From NCBI RefSeq assembly GCF_040639655.1, contig NZ_JBFAAI010000014.1:170926-234925 (forward strand): a stretch of 64,000 nt of DNA, in the 5' to 3' direction. Positions within the stretch are counted from its first letter, which is position 1. Every line of letters starts with the position of its first letter. Positions 24,441 through 32,882 of the stretch are shown here, piece after piece. The position numbers and the translations under genes were made by a program. The stretch comes from Actinoplanes sp040639655 (GTDB lineage Bacteria > Actinomycetota > Actinomycetes > Mycobacteriales > Micromonosporaceae). Below the pieces are notes generated by a model. That model was not told where the DNA came from and made no database searches. It saw nothing but the letters and a program-made list of their open reading frames with translations.

Positions 24441-24611
24441 TCACCGCACCAGGGATTTCGGCAGAAGGATGATCTGCAGCCGGGGATCTTCCACCATGTC
24501 CGGTGGCTGGAGATCCTCCACCCGGGGCGTCTCGTCGTCACAGCAACTGGGACAATCCGGGCCGTCCTGGGTGGTGAATTCAGCGTAGTTCTCTGGGTTG
24601 ATGTCGCTCAT
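24441..24611 (-). CDS. Small 56-residue Cys-containing peptide of unknown function
   Basis: The ATG at 24611 is preceded at good spacing by AGGGGG and lies 21 bases after the stop of the FAD oxidoreductase gene on the same strand, so the two form an operon. The N-terminal half is acidic (begins MSDINPENYAEF). A cysteine cluster DCPSCCDDE (Cys20, 23, 24) sits in the middle, and the C-terminus is hydrophobic then basic (LQIILLPKSLVR). It has no signal peptide. It could be a RiPP-like precursor, a small metal-binding partner or a regulator of the enzyme. I do not recognise the family. Confidence 0.6.
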   Translation of the reverse strand: MSDINPENYAEFTTQDGPDCPSCCDDETPRVEDLQPPDMVEDPRLQIILLPKSLVR

Positions 24612-24632
24612 TGAAACCCCCTGAAACGGGCA

Positions 24633-25898
24633 TTAAACCCCGATCCGGGCGCCGAGTGACGCCAGGACTGATCCTGCGGTGCGCCAGCCGCTGGCCATCG
24701 CACCCTGTATCGACGGGCTGTCCCGGTGGTCGCCGGCCACGAACAGGCCGTCGCCCAGGTTGACGGGGCTGCGCAGCCTGGCCTGGGGCGGCCGGGCCGC
24801 GGGGAGGGCCTGGGGCACGGTGACCACGTTGAGCAGTTCCCAGTCGTCGGTCGGCACTCCGTACATCCTGGACAATTCGACCCGGATGACGGTCTCGGAG
24901 GCGCCGGAGGGTGCCGAGACCCCGACGACGGTGGCTGCGATGAGGCTGCGGCCGCTCGGCGCGTACTCGGGCGCCGCGTTGCTCATCACCACGGTGTTGG
25001 CGATGATCTCGCGCCGGTCGCCGTCGAGCAGCAGGATCGGCTCCGCATTGGGGGCTCGGTCGGCGCCGAAGTAGAAGGTGGTGAGCCCGTGCACGTCCGG
25101 CCGGGGCAGGCGGCCGGGCAGCAGGGTGGCCGCGGCGATCGGGTCGGTGGCGACGATCACGGCCCGGCAGCGGATCTCGCCGCCCTCGGTGACGACCATG
25201 CCGGGGCCGAGGGCGAGTGCGCGGGCTCCGATGAGCAGTTGCGGGAACGGCAACGGGCCGGCGATCGCGGCCGGCAGGGCGGCCATGCCGGCGGCCGGTA
25301 CCCCGATCCGGCCACGGGTGAAGGAGCGCAGGACCATGGCGGCGACATGGCTCGACGTCTCGAGGGAGCGGTCGGCGAAGACCCCGGAGAAGAACGGCCG
25401 CAGCACCTCTTCGATGATCCGGTGGGACAGGCCGGCGCCCCGCAGCATCTCCTGGGTGGTGGTTTCCGGCGCGTCGAGGAGACGGTGGACCGGCAGGGTG
25501 GCGCAGCGGGTGGCGAGTGCGGCGAATTTGAGGCGGTCGGCGAGGGTGCCGACGCCGGAGATCAGGGTGTGCGGGGTGGCGAGCGGTTCGCGGACCGGGT
25601 TCTCCAGCCGGTGCAGCTCTCCGCAGCGGCGTACCAGCACGCCCGAGGTGAAGTACCGCATGTCGAGCGCGTCGATGTCGACGAGGGCGGGCAGACGCGG
25701 GTAGGCGGTGTTGATCGTCTGGAATCCGCGGTCCATCCGCCATCCGTCGATCACGTCGGTGGCGACCCGCCCGCCGACCCGGTCGGAGCCCTCCACGAGG
25801 AGCCATTCGACGCCGGCGCGGTCGAGCCGGCGGGCGGCGGACAGCCCGGCGAGCCCGCCGCCGATGATGACGACGTCCACCTCTACCGGCTGCGACAT
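24633..25898 (-). CDS. FAD-dependent amine-oxidase-like oxidoreductase
   Basis: 421 residues from the ATG at 25898, preceded by GAGGTG. The N-terminal Rossmann FAD site is classical (VDVVIIGGGLAGLSAARRL then LLVEGSDRVGGRVATD, the GG doublet motif of amine oxidases and phytoene desaturases). The C-terminal FAD motif is NLGDGLFVAGDHRDSPSIQG followed by AMASGWRTAG. The middle region (FFSGVFADRSLETSS) is typical of the NAD(P)/FAD-dependent flavin amine oxidase / carotenoid desaturase-like superfamily. Substrate unknown; no carotenoid genes are near. A 56-residue Cys peptide is encoded downstream. Confidence 0.87.
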   Translation of the reverse strand: MSQPVEVDVVIIGGGLAGLSAARRLDRAGVEWLLVEGSDRVGGRVATDVIDGWRMDRGFQTINTAYPRLPALVDIDALDMRYFTSGVLVRRCGELHRLENPVREPLATPHTLISGVGTLADRLKFAALATRCATLPVHRLLDAPETTTQEMLRGAGLSHRIIEEVLRPFFSGVFADRSLETSSHVAAMVLRSFTRGRIGVPAAGMAALPAAIAGPLPFPQLLIGARALALGPGMVVTEGGEIRCRAVIVATDPIAAATLLPGRLPRPDVHGLTTFYFGADRAPNAEPILLLDGDRREIIANTVVMSNAAPEYAPSGRSLIAATVVGVSAPSGASETVIRVELSRMYGVPTDDWELLNVVTVPQALPAARPPQARLRSPVNLGDGLFVAGDHRDSPSIQGAMASGWRTAGSVLASLGARIGV

Positions 25899-26417
25899 GT
25901 ACACCTCACAGGCTGCAATCAACGCGATGCTCAGCGTAACCGGGCAACTGCCGCGCTGGAGGCGAAAGAGCCAGGCCACCGAGAGCCCGAAGATCAAGAC
26001 CCTGCGGCGGTACGCTCTCCGCCCACCCCATCCACGAAGACCCCGCCCGCTCGCCCCAAAACCCAGCTGTGCAAGGCCGCTGCCTCAAGCCCGCCAAGAC
26101 AACGGTGCCGCACAGCTGCGGGATCACGGCTGCTCGAGCGGGTCTGGTTGCTCGGCGTGTGCGCTCGCACGCGCCGTCCGAGCAGCTGCTCGGACGGCAG
26201 CGCCGGCTCACTCGTACAGCGCAAAGGGCGAACGGCGACGGGCCGCGGCCCGCATGCTCGCCTGCCGGCGTCCGGGACCGCAGTGGCCTGGGGTGACGAA
26301 GGCCACGAACAGCCGCCGGAAACAGGGCGGCCCCGGTGTGGAGGCGCCGCCCACCCAGCGGGCACAGAGCGCGGAAAACAGGAAACCCCAGGCCAGGGGC
26401 CTGGGGTTGAAGGTCTG
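25899..26417. other. 519-base intergenic region
   Basis: No convincing gene. It holds a 26-base perfect palindrome (26173-26198) and the tRNA-Asn terminator (26384-26408). Reading frames through it look like GC-rich noise or translations of the tRNA. Confidence 0.6.
26384..26408 (-). terminator. Terminator of tRNA-Asn
   Basis: An 11-base perfect hairpin (AACCCCAGGCC, 3-base loop, GGCCTGGGGTT) lies ten bases beyond the tRNA 3' end. On the minus strand it is followed by a T-rich stretch. Confidence 0.75.
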
Positions 26418-26490
26418 CTCCCCGAATTGGACTCGAACCAATAACCTGCCGGTTAACAGCCGGCTGCTCTGCCAATTGAGCTATCGGGGA
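26418..26490 (-). tRNA. tRNA-Asn (anticodon GTT)
   Basis: 73 bases on the minus strand beginning TCCCCGATAGCTCAATTGG. Acceptor TCCCCGA pairs with TCGGGGA, the D arm holds GCTCAATTGGCAGAGC, the anticodon loop is CTGTTAA, the T arm GGTTCGAGTCC, and the discriminator base is G. CCA is not encoded. A rho-independent hairpin follows. Confidence 0.96.
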
Positions 26491-26693
26491 TAGTCTCACC
26501 GCTTTGTCGCTCGGTCTCCCTTGCGACGGACAACAGACTACATGACCACCGGGAGGCCCCGCGAACGGGATACCCCGGTTTCGCGCGGTGGCCGGTCAAC
26601 CGGGTGAAACCCCGGTGCGGGGAGTATCGCCCCGGCAGGATGGGTATGCACCTCACGACGCACGCGCGTCGAACTACGGAAGGAGCCGCCACC

Positions 26694-27014
26694 ATGCGCG
26701 GAAAGCTGATGTTCCTCACCGGTCTCGCGGCGGGCTTCGTCATGGGCAGCCGTGCCGGCCGGGAGAAGTACGAAGAGATCCGGGCGAACGCTCAGAAGGT
26801 CTGGCAGCACCCGACGGTCCAAGAGGCAGCCGGCGTGGCTCAGGCGCAGGCCAACAAGCTCTACACCGAGGGTAAGGACAAGATCCAGTCGTCCAAGCTC
26901 GGTGAGAAGCTGAACACGACCGGTACCAGCAGCACGGACACCACGGATGAGCTGCTCGCGCCGAGCGACTCGTTCACCAGCTCGAAGAGCACCACCACCG
27001 GCACCACCTACTGA
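26694..27014 (+). CDS. Small YtxH-like membrane-associated protein
   Basis: 106 residues from the ATG at 26694, with GGAAGGAG upstream. The N-terminal helix KLMFLTGLAAGFVMGSRAGR, followed by EKYEEIRANAQKVWQHPTVQ, is a pattern common to short actinobacterial proteins of the YtxH type. One membrane helix is followed by an amphipathic helix and a Ser/Thr-rich tail. In Firmicutes YtxH-like proteins are linked to general stress; here the role is unknown. It faces the EboE-like gene across a long palindrome. Confidence 0.72.
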   Translation: MRGKLMFLTGLAAGFVMGSRAGREKYEEIRANAQKVWQHPTVQEAAGVAQAQANKLYTEGKDKIQSSKLGEKLNTTGTSSTDTTDELLAPSDSFTSSKSTTTGTTY

Positions 27015-27072
27015 CGCCGGTTCGCCGCGGCGCCGCTCCCGGGTGGGGGCGGCGCCGGTGTGCGTCAGGAGC

Positions 27073-27141
27073 AAAAACTCGGCTGGCTCTCTCCGCTGTC
27101 TCAGATGATCTGAGACAGCGGAGAGAGCCAGCCGAGTTTTT
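27073..27141. repeat. GCTGTCTC-type palindromic element, copy 2 (bidirectional terminator)
   Basis: 34-base perfect arms (27073-27106 and 27108-27141) around a single central base. The outer ends are A5 and T5, so each strand reads a GC-rich stem ending in a T tract: a rho-independent terminator in both directions. The left arm contains GGCTGGCTCTCTCC and GCTGTCTCAG, shared with the other copies. Convergent genes flank it. Confidence 0.9.
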
Positions 27142-27150
27142 TACAGAGCG

Positions 27151-28044
27151 TCAGGGCGCGGTGCAGGGCTGCTGTTCCGGTACGAGGCCGAGGGCGGTCA
27201 GTTCGCCCAGCACGTACGCGACCGCGGTCCCCCGCTGCTCGTCGGTCCCGGGCACATCGACGTCCACGTACTCCGTGCGCGCGGTGTCGGCCGCGAGCAG
27301 GTGCCGCAGGACGGGCTGCCATGCGATGGCCGGGTCGGTGATGCGGGCCGTGGTGACGGAGAGTCCAGCGTCGGTGATCCGGTCGATGCCGGCTTCCGGA
27401 CCGGGCCAGTCGCGGAGCACCGTGGTCAGGTCGAGGCAGACGCCGAGCCGGTCCTTGTCGATGCGGGTGAGTGCGGCGACGGTCTGTTCGGGGCTGTCGA
27501 GAACCCTGCCGGGGGCGGGCTGGAATCCGGCGCGGACGGCGCGCCCGACCCGCCACGCCAGGTCGGCGAGACCGCCGGAGAGCCGGGACAGGTGACGGGC
27601 GCCGGCTTTTCGGTGTTCGTCGTCCCAGGCATCGGCACGGCCCAGCCCGCAGGTCGCTATCGCGCCGCGCACCTCCTCGAAGGGAAGCAGGTCGACGAGG
27701 ATGCGGGCGAGGTCGAGGGTGTGACGGACGCGGGCCGGGTCGCTCCAGTCGGCGGGGTCGCCTCCGTCGGGGCAGGGGGCGCCGCTGAGGGTGACCACCT
27801 CGAGGCCGCGGGCGTCGAGTTCGGTGCGCAGCCGGGTGCGCGCGCGGGAGCCGTCGGCGAGGGTGCTGGCCAGCCGGTACGACAGTCGCAGTGCCACGGC
27901 GAGGGTGCCGGTACCGAGCTGCGCGCGCAGCGCCGTGTTGGTGGCGTCGAGGCCTTCGACGGCGGAGGGCACGTCCTCGGCGTGGTCTAGGCTGATGCCA
28001 CAGCTGAGGTGCACGATTCGGCCGGAGGGATGTCGCAGCCGCAT
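27151..28044 (-). CDS. EboE-like xylose-isomerase-type TIM-barrel protein
   Basis: 297 residues from the ATG at 28044, preceded by GGAGGAAATTG. The sequence follows the EboE pattern: an N-terminal strand with LSCGISLDHAEDV, the stretch LRTELDARGLEVVTLSGAPC, and DWSDPARVRHTLDLARIL; then LGVCLDLTTVLRDWPGPEAG. EboE proteins belong to the AP-endonuclease-2/xylose-isomerase superfamily and are encoded in eustigmatophyte/bacterial operons that traffic an isoprenoid-like metabolite. Here no ebo partners are present. The N-terminal motif is divergent, so the name is tentative and the reaction unknown. Confidence 0.62.
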   Translation of the reverse strand: MRLRHPSGRIVHLSCGISLDHAEDVPSAVEGLDATNTALRAQLGTGTLAVALRLSYRLASTLADGSRARTRLRTELDARGLEVVTLSGAPCPDGGDPADWSDPARVRHTLDLARILVDLLPFEEVRGAIATCGLGRADAWDDEHRKAGARHLSRLSGGLADLAWRVGRAVRAGFQPAPGRVLDSPEQTVAALTRIDKDRLGVCLDLTTVLRDWPGPEAGIDRITDAGLSVTTARITDPAIAWQPVLRHLLAADTARTEYVDVDVPGTDEQRGTAVAYVLGELTALGLVPEQQPCTAP

Positions 28045-28411
28045 CAATTTCCTCCCCGGACGAGCTCACCCGTGCAGGTGCACGTGCATTCGCACGCGCT
28101 TCGGTTTCCAGTATGGACCATGCCGGAGCGGGTTCCCGATCGTCCGATCTCACGCTGCCGGGGTGCCATCGACGCCTCCATCCGTGGAATGTCTGCCCTC
28201 GGATACGAGCCTGTGCCGCATACCGGATCACCGGCGCACGCCCCGTGCGACGAGAAGACCAGCACGAACATGATCCAAAGCAGCCGAATTCATTGAAGCA
28301 CGACGATGAGCCTGCCATGGGTGACCAGCGAGTAGCGTTCGGCGGACGCCGCCGCAGAGGCGAAGTCCGACGGTCCGGATGTTCACATAATGCTCAAACG
28401 GACATGCAATG

Positions 28412-28443
28412 TTCGGCTGCGCGTGCGTCCTGCACGTGCCGAA
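28412..28443 (-). repeat. Hairpin, third downstream of the yihY-like gene
   Basis: TTCGGC at 28412-28417 pairs with GCCGAA at 28438-28443, and an inner CGTGC/GCACG extends the stem. It is the most distal of three tandem hairpins. Confidence 0.45.
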
Positions 28444-28447
28444 GCAC

Positions 28448-28492
28448 CACCGTGCGGATGCACGGGACGACAGCCCGTGCATCCGCACCGTG
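28448..28492 (-). repeat. Hairpin, second downstream of the yihY-like gene
   Basis: A 15-base perfect inverted repeat (GTGCGGATGCACGGG at 28452-28466 and its complement at 28474-28488), extended by three pairs beyond one mismatch, with a 7-base loop. Confidence 0.6.
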
Positions 28493-28495
28493 AAA

Positions 28496-28525
28496 ACGGG
28501 CCCCTCCGCACGCGGAGAGGCCCGT
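28496..28525 (-). terminator. Rho-independent terminator of the yihY-like gene
   Basis: ACGGGCC-C-CTCCGC pairs with GCGGAG-A-GGCCCGT. Read on the minus strand the stem ends in GCCCGTTTTC, giving a short T tract 14-40 bases after the stop codon. Confidence 0.75.
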
Positions 28526-28538
28526 TCGAGAACCGTGG

Positions 28539-29663
28539 TCAGTTCTGGCTCAGACCGTGCTCGCTGCCCTTCTTGAGCTTGCGGGTGTCCCGCAGCTCCA
28601 GGAACGGCTCGTCGTCGGCCGGGTGGCCGGCCGCGATGGCCCGGCCCCGCTCCAGTTCCGCGTCGAGCTCCGCACCGAGCAGGATCGCCATGTTCGAGAT
28701 CCACAGCCAGACCAGGAACGCGATGACACCGGCCAGCGTGCCGTACGTCTTGTCGTAGCTGGCGAAGTTCGCCAGGTAGAAGGCGAAACCGCCGGAGGCC
28801 ACGACCCAGAGGAGGACCGCGAAGATACCGCCGGGGGTGACCCACCGGAAGCCACCGGTCTTGGCGTTCGGGGACGCCCAGTAGAGCAGCGCGAACATCA
28901 GGCTCACCAGCACCACCAGGACCGGCCACTTGGCGATGTTCCACGCCGTCACGGCCGCGCCACCGAAGCCGAGACGCTCACCGACGACCTGGGACAGCTC
29001 ACCGGTGAAGATGACGATGGCGGCCGAGAGGATCAGCATCATGCCGATGACGGCCGTGACACCGACCCGGATCGGCAGCGTCTTCCACACCGGACGGCCC
29101 TCGGGGACGTCGTAGACGGCGTTCGAGGCGCGCATGAAGGCGGCCACGTAGCCGGACGCCGACCAGAACGCGACGACCAGACCGATGATCGCGGCCAGGC
29201 CGGCCGCACCGGAGTTACCCACCTGGGTGAGCACCGTGTCGACGAGGCTCCGCAGCTGCGCGTTCGGCGTCAGGTCGTTGACCGCCTGGGTGACGGTGGT
29301 CTTGCCGTCGTTGCCGAGCAGGCCCAGCAGCGACACCAGCACCACCGCGGCCGGGAAGATCGACAGGACACCGTAGTAGGTGAGCGCCGCCGCCCAGTCC
29401 GAGATGTTGTCCTCGGAGAACTGCTTGAACGTGCGCTTGATCGCGGCGAAGAGGCCTTTGCCCTTCAGCTGGGCCGGGCTGTCCGGACCGGCGTCCGGCG
29501 AAGGTGCGTCCAGGTTCTGTTCCCGGTCCTCACCGGTCCGGGCGGTGGCGGCGGCCTCGACGTCGTAGTCGGTACCACCCTTGCGACGGGCGTCGCTGGT
29601 CTCACGGTCCTCCGTGCCGGCGGCCCGTGACGGCTGCTCATCAGCCTTGTGATGAAGTTTCAT
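28539..29663 (-). CDS. YihY/BrkB-family membrane protein
   Basis: 374 residues from the ATG at 29663. A hydrophilic N-terminus rich in Asp/Glu/Arg (about 1-75) precedes FKQFSEDNISDWAAALTYYG, the family hallmark, and about six transmembrane helices (for example VLSIFPAAVVLVSLLGLLG; AIIGLVVAFWSASGYVAAFM; AVLLWVVASGGFAFYLANFA). NMAILLGAELDAELERGR near the C-terminus is also diagnostic. Once called ribonuclease BN, the family is now regarded as an integral membrane protein of uncertain, possibly transport, function. Confidence 0.9.
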   Translation of the reverse strand: MKLHHKADEQPSRAAGTEDRETSDARRKGGTDYDVEAAATARTGEDREQNLDAPSPDAGPDSPAQLKGKGLFAAIKRTFKQFSEDNISDWAAALTYYGVLSIFPAAVVLVSLLGLLGNDGKTTVTQAVNDLTPNAQLRSLVDTVLTQVGNSGAAGLAAIIGLVVAFWSASGYVAAFMRASNAVYDVPEGRPVWKTLPIRVGVTAVIGMMLILSAAIVIFTGELSQVVGERLGFGGAAVTAWNIAKWPVLVVLVSLMFALLYWASPNAKTGGFRWVTPGGIFAVLLWVVASGGFAFYLANFASYDKTYGTLAGVIAFLVWLWISNMAILLGAELDAELERGRAIAAGHPADDEPFLELRDTRKLKKGSEHGLSQN

Positions 29664-29778
29664 GGCGGGGTTCCCTCCGGGCATGAGCGACGGCTCTCGG
29701 CCGCTCCGCTCGCCGTGTCCCCGCCACGACGGACGCGGACGACCTGCGACTTTGTTGCCCACCGGCGGGTGTCCTTAA

Positions 29779-29807
29779 CCCGATCGGTTCGTGATGACCC
29801 GATCGGG
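29779..29807 (-). terminator. Terminator of the ABC-2 exporter operon
   Basis: CCCGATCGG and CCGATCGGG separated by about 11 bases lie just beyond the stop of the last permease gene; the minus strand continues with TTAAGG. The stem is 9 base pairs. Confidence 0.55.
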
Positions 29808-29821
29808 ACAGAACACCCCAC

Positions 29822-30634
29822 TCACTTGCAGAGCAGCCGTTCCATCCGGCGGCCCGCGATGACCAGACCCGCGGCCAGCATGGCGAGGAGATAAAGCACG
29901 TCCAGCACCTGGACGAGGCCGGCCGTGCCCAGGCTCACGCCCCGGATCAGGTCGACCGCGCGGTACAGCGGGGTGACCTCGACCAGCCAGCGCAACACGT
30001 CCGGATAGGCGGTCGCCGGGACGAACGTGCCGGAGAACAGGAACAGCACGAACATCCCCGCGCCGATCATGTCGAAGTCCTGCCAGCCGCGCATCAGCGT
30101 GGAGATCGTCATGCCGAGCGCACCGAACGCGAAGCCCACCAGCATGCTCGCCGGGAAGGCCACGAGCGCCCGGACCGGGGTGGTGAGGTCCATCGCGACC
30201 ATGATCACCAGGAAGGCGGCCGAGTAGATGCTGCCCCGGGCCATCGCCCACGACAGTTCACCGAGAGCGATCTCGATCGGGCGCACCGGGGTGGCGAGCA
30301 TCCCCTCGTACAGCCGCATGAACTTCATCTTTCCGAAGAAGTTGAAGGTCGTCTCGGACAGCGCCCCGCTCATCGCCGACGACGCGAGCATGGCCGGGGC
30401 CACGAACTGGGCGTAGTCCACGACCCGGCCGTCCGGCAGCGGGATCGCACCGACCAGGGCACCGACGCCCACCCCGATCGAGAACAGGTAGAGGACCGGC
30501 TCCAGGAGACCTCCGAGCATGACCAGGCCGTAGGCGGTCTTGAGGGCGGCCACGTTGCGCTCGGCCACGGCGGCCGAGCGGACACCCATCGCCTTGACGG
30601 CCATCAGCCGCCGCGGAAGCATCAGGGTCAGCAC
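29822..30634 (-). CDS. ABC-2 type transporter permease (second)
   Basis: 270 residues, GTG start one base after the stop of the preceding permease gene. Six hydrophobic segments, with the ABC-2 signature loop (FSGTFVPATAYPDVLRWLVE, and PLYRAVDLIRGVSLG). It pairs with the other permease to form the membrane channel of a DrrAB-type exporter for a drug, lipid or polysaccharide. The substrate cannot be inferred. Confidence 0.88.
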   Translation of the reverse strand: MLTLMLPRRLMAVKAMGVRSAAVAERNVAALKTAYGLVMLGGLLEPVLYLFSIGVGVGALVGAIPLPDGRVVDYAQFVAPAMLASSAMSGALSETTFNFFGKMKFMRLYEGMLATPVRPIEIALGELSWAMARGSIYSAAFLVIMVAMDLTTPVRALVAFPASMLVGFAFGALGMTISTLMRGWQDFDMIGAGMFVLFLFSGTFVPATAYPDVLRWLVEVTPLYRAVDLIRGVSLGTAGLVQVLDVLYLLAMLAAGLVIAGRRMERLLCK

Positions 30635-30635
30635 G

Positions 30636-31393
30636 TCAGATCACCAGCCGTCGCCGATAGCGCCAGGACGCCAGGAACCACCCGGCCACACACCAGAGCA
30701 GCAGGTAGAGCACCTGCCAGACAGCGTCCGGGCCCGGATCGAGCCCCAGCGTCGCGGCCCGGCTCAGATCGACGCCGTGCCACAGCGGCAGCGCCCACGC
30801 CACCCATCGCAGCACCTCCGGCAACGACTCGATCGGGAAGAACACCCCGGAGAACAGCGACATCGGCAGCACCGCGAACCGCAGCAGGATCGCCAGGTAG
30901 CTGTCGCTGGTCACCGAGGCCGTGTAGGCGGCCACCGGTGCCGCGACCGCCGCACCGACCAGCAGCGCGATCGGCAGCACGGCCACCGCCCACGCGGACC
31001 GCAGCGCGCCGAAGCAGAACGCCACCAGCAGGAACGCGGTCGTGGTGATCATCACCCGGAACAGCATGAACGCCAGATGTCCACCGAGGATGTCGGTGGT
31101 CCGCAGCGGCGCCGCGGCCTGCGCGAAGTAGATCTTCACCCAGGTGAAGCAGCTCATCACCGGCCAGGTCGACTCACCGACCGCCGTCTGCAGAGCGGTG
31201 CTGGCGATCAGGCCCGGCACCATCCACTGCAGGTAGGAGACGCCCTCGACGCCGCCGGTCACGAACCCGCCGACCCCGAGACCGAACCCCAGCATCGTCA
31301 GCAGCGGCAGCACCAGCGACGAGAACACGCTCGCCCGCCAGGTCCGCCGATAGTTGATCAGGTGGTATTCCAGGACGTAGGCCGACGGCGTCA

Positions 31394-31394
<1 letters not shown>
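30636..31394 (-). CDS. ABC-2 type transporter permease (first)
   Basis: 252 residues. Six hydrophobic segments; FSGVFFPIESLPEVLRWVAW and LPLWHGVDLSRAATLG match the ABC-2 C-terminal signature in the same positions as in its neighbour, so the two permeases are distant paralogues that probably form a heterodimer. Its ATG overlaps the ATPase stop (TGATG). Confidence 0.88.
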
Positions 31395-32317
<923 letters not shown>

Positions 32318-32351
32318 GACTCCAGACCCTACGGCCGGGGTACGACAGATT

Positions 32352-32882
32352 TCAGTCCACGGCCTCGGTCGCCGACCGGGCCACCCCGACCAGATCGTCG
32401 GTCGCCTCGGTCACCTCCGGCTGCTCCACCGGCGTCCCCGAGTCGTACCGCACCGCCCAGCTCAGGCCGTTACGGCCGCTCACCCGCCGGCCGACGACCC
32501 GAACCGCGCCCTCCGGGAGCGGGTGGTGCGTCGTGTACGCCACCGACCGGGTCACCCTCGCCCGCACCTGGTCGGGCAGCTCCCCCGGCTCCAGCAGCAG
32601 GAACGACATCACCGGCCCGTCCACCAGCACCGTGTACCCGTCGCGTTCCTCGGCCACCTCGGCCGGCGTGATCCGCAGCTCACGCCCCGACCAGGCCGCC
32701 TTGTGGATCTCGTGCCAGCCCAGCCGTTCGACCGCCGACGGCAGCCAGAGCCCGTGGTTGGTGGCGACCACCACGTCCTCCGGCGACTCCGCGACCGTGC
32801 ACCAGGCCACCACCCGTTCCTCCGGGCCCAGTGGCGGCCGGAGCCCGGCCGGGAGGGAGGGACGTCGACGGAAAAGCTTCAC
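32352..32882 (-). CDS. Conserved hypothetical protein next to dnaG
   Basis: 176 residues, overlapping the dnaG stop by 4 bases (ATGA), so it is translationally coupled to primase. It appears to be a beta-rich small domain: ERVVAWCTVAESPEDVVVAT, NHGLWLPSAVERLGWHEIHK, VLVDGPVMSFLLLEPGELP, then a charged, Val/Glu-rich tail. The opening MKLFRRRPS is basic. Similar small proteins sit beside dnaG in other actinomycetes as far as I recall, but no function is known to me. Confidence 0.7.
   Translation of the reverse strand: MKLFRRRPSLPAGLRPPLGPEERVVAWCTVAESPEDVVVATNHGLWLPSAVERLGWHEIHKAAWSGRELRITPAEVAEERDGYTVLVDGPVMSFLLLEPGELPDQVRARVTRSVAYTTHHPLPEGAVRVVGRRVSGRNGLSWAVRYDSGTPVEQPEVTEATDDLVGVARSATEAVD

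Larger units (their letters stand above)
28045..28538. other. 494-base intergenic region with three tandem hairpins
   Basis: No convincing gene. The part from 28412 to 28525 holds three successive inverted repeats downstream of the minus-strand YihY-family gene; the rest (28045-28411) shows nothing I can name and probably holds the promoter of the EboE-like gene. Confidence 0.6.

Noticed and set aside
25906..26499. Minus-strand frame of 197 codons through tRNA-Asn
   Set aside because: Its start is a translation of the tRNA gene itself and the remainder is low-complexity; not a protein gene.
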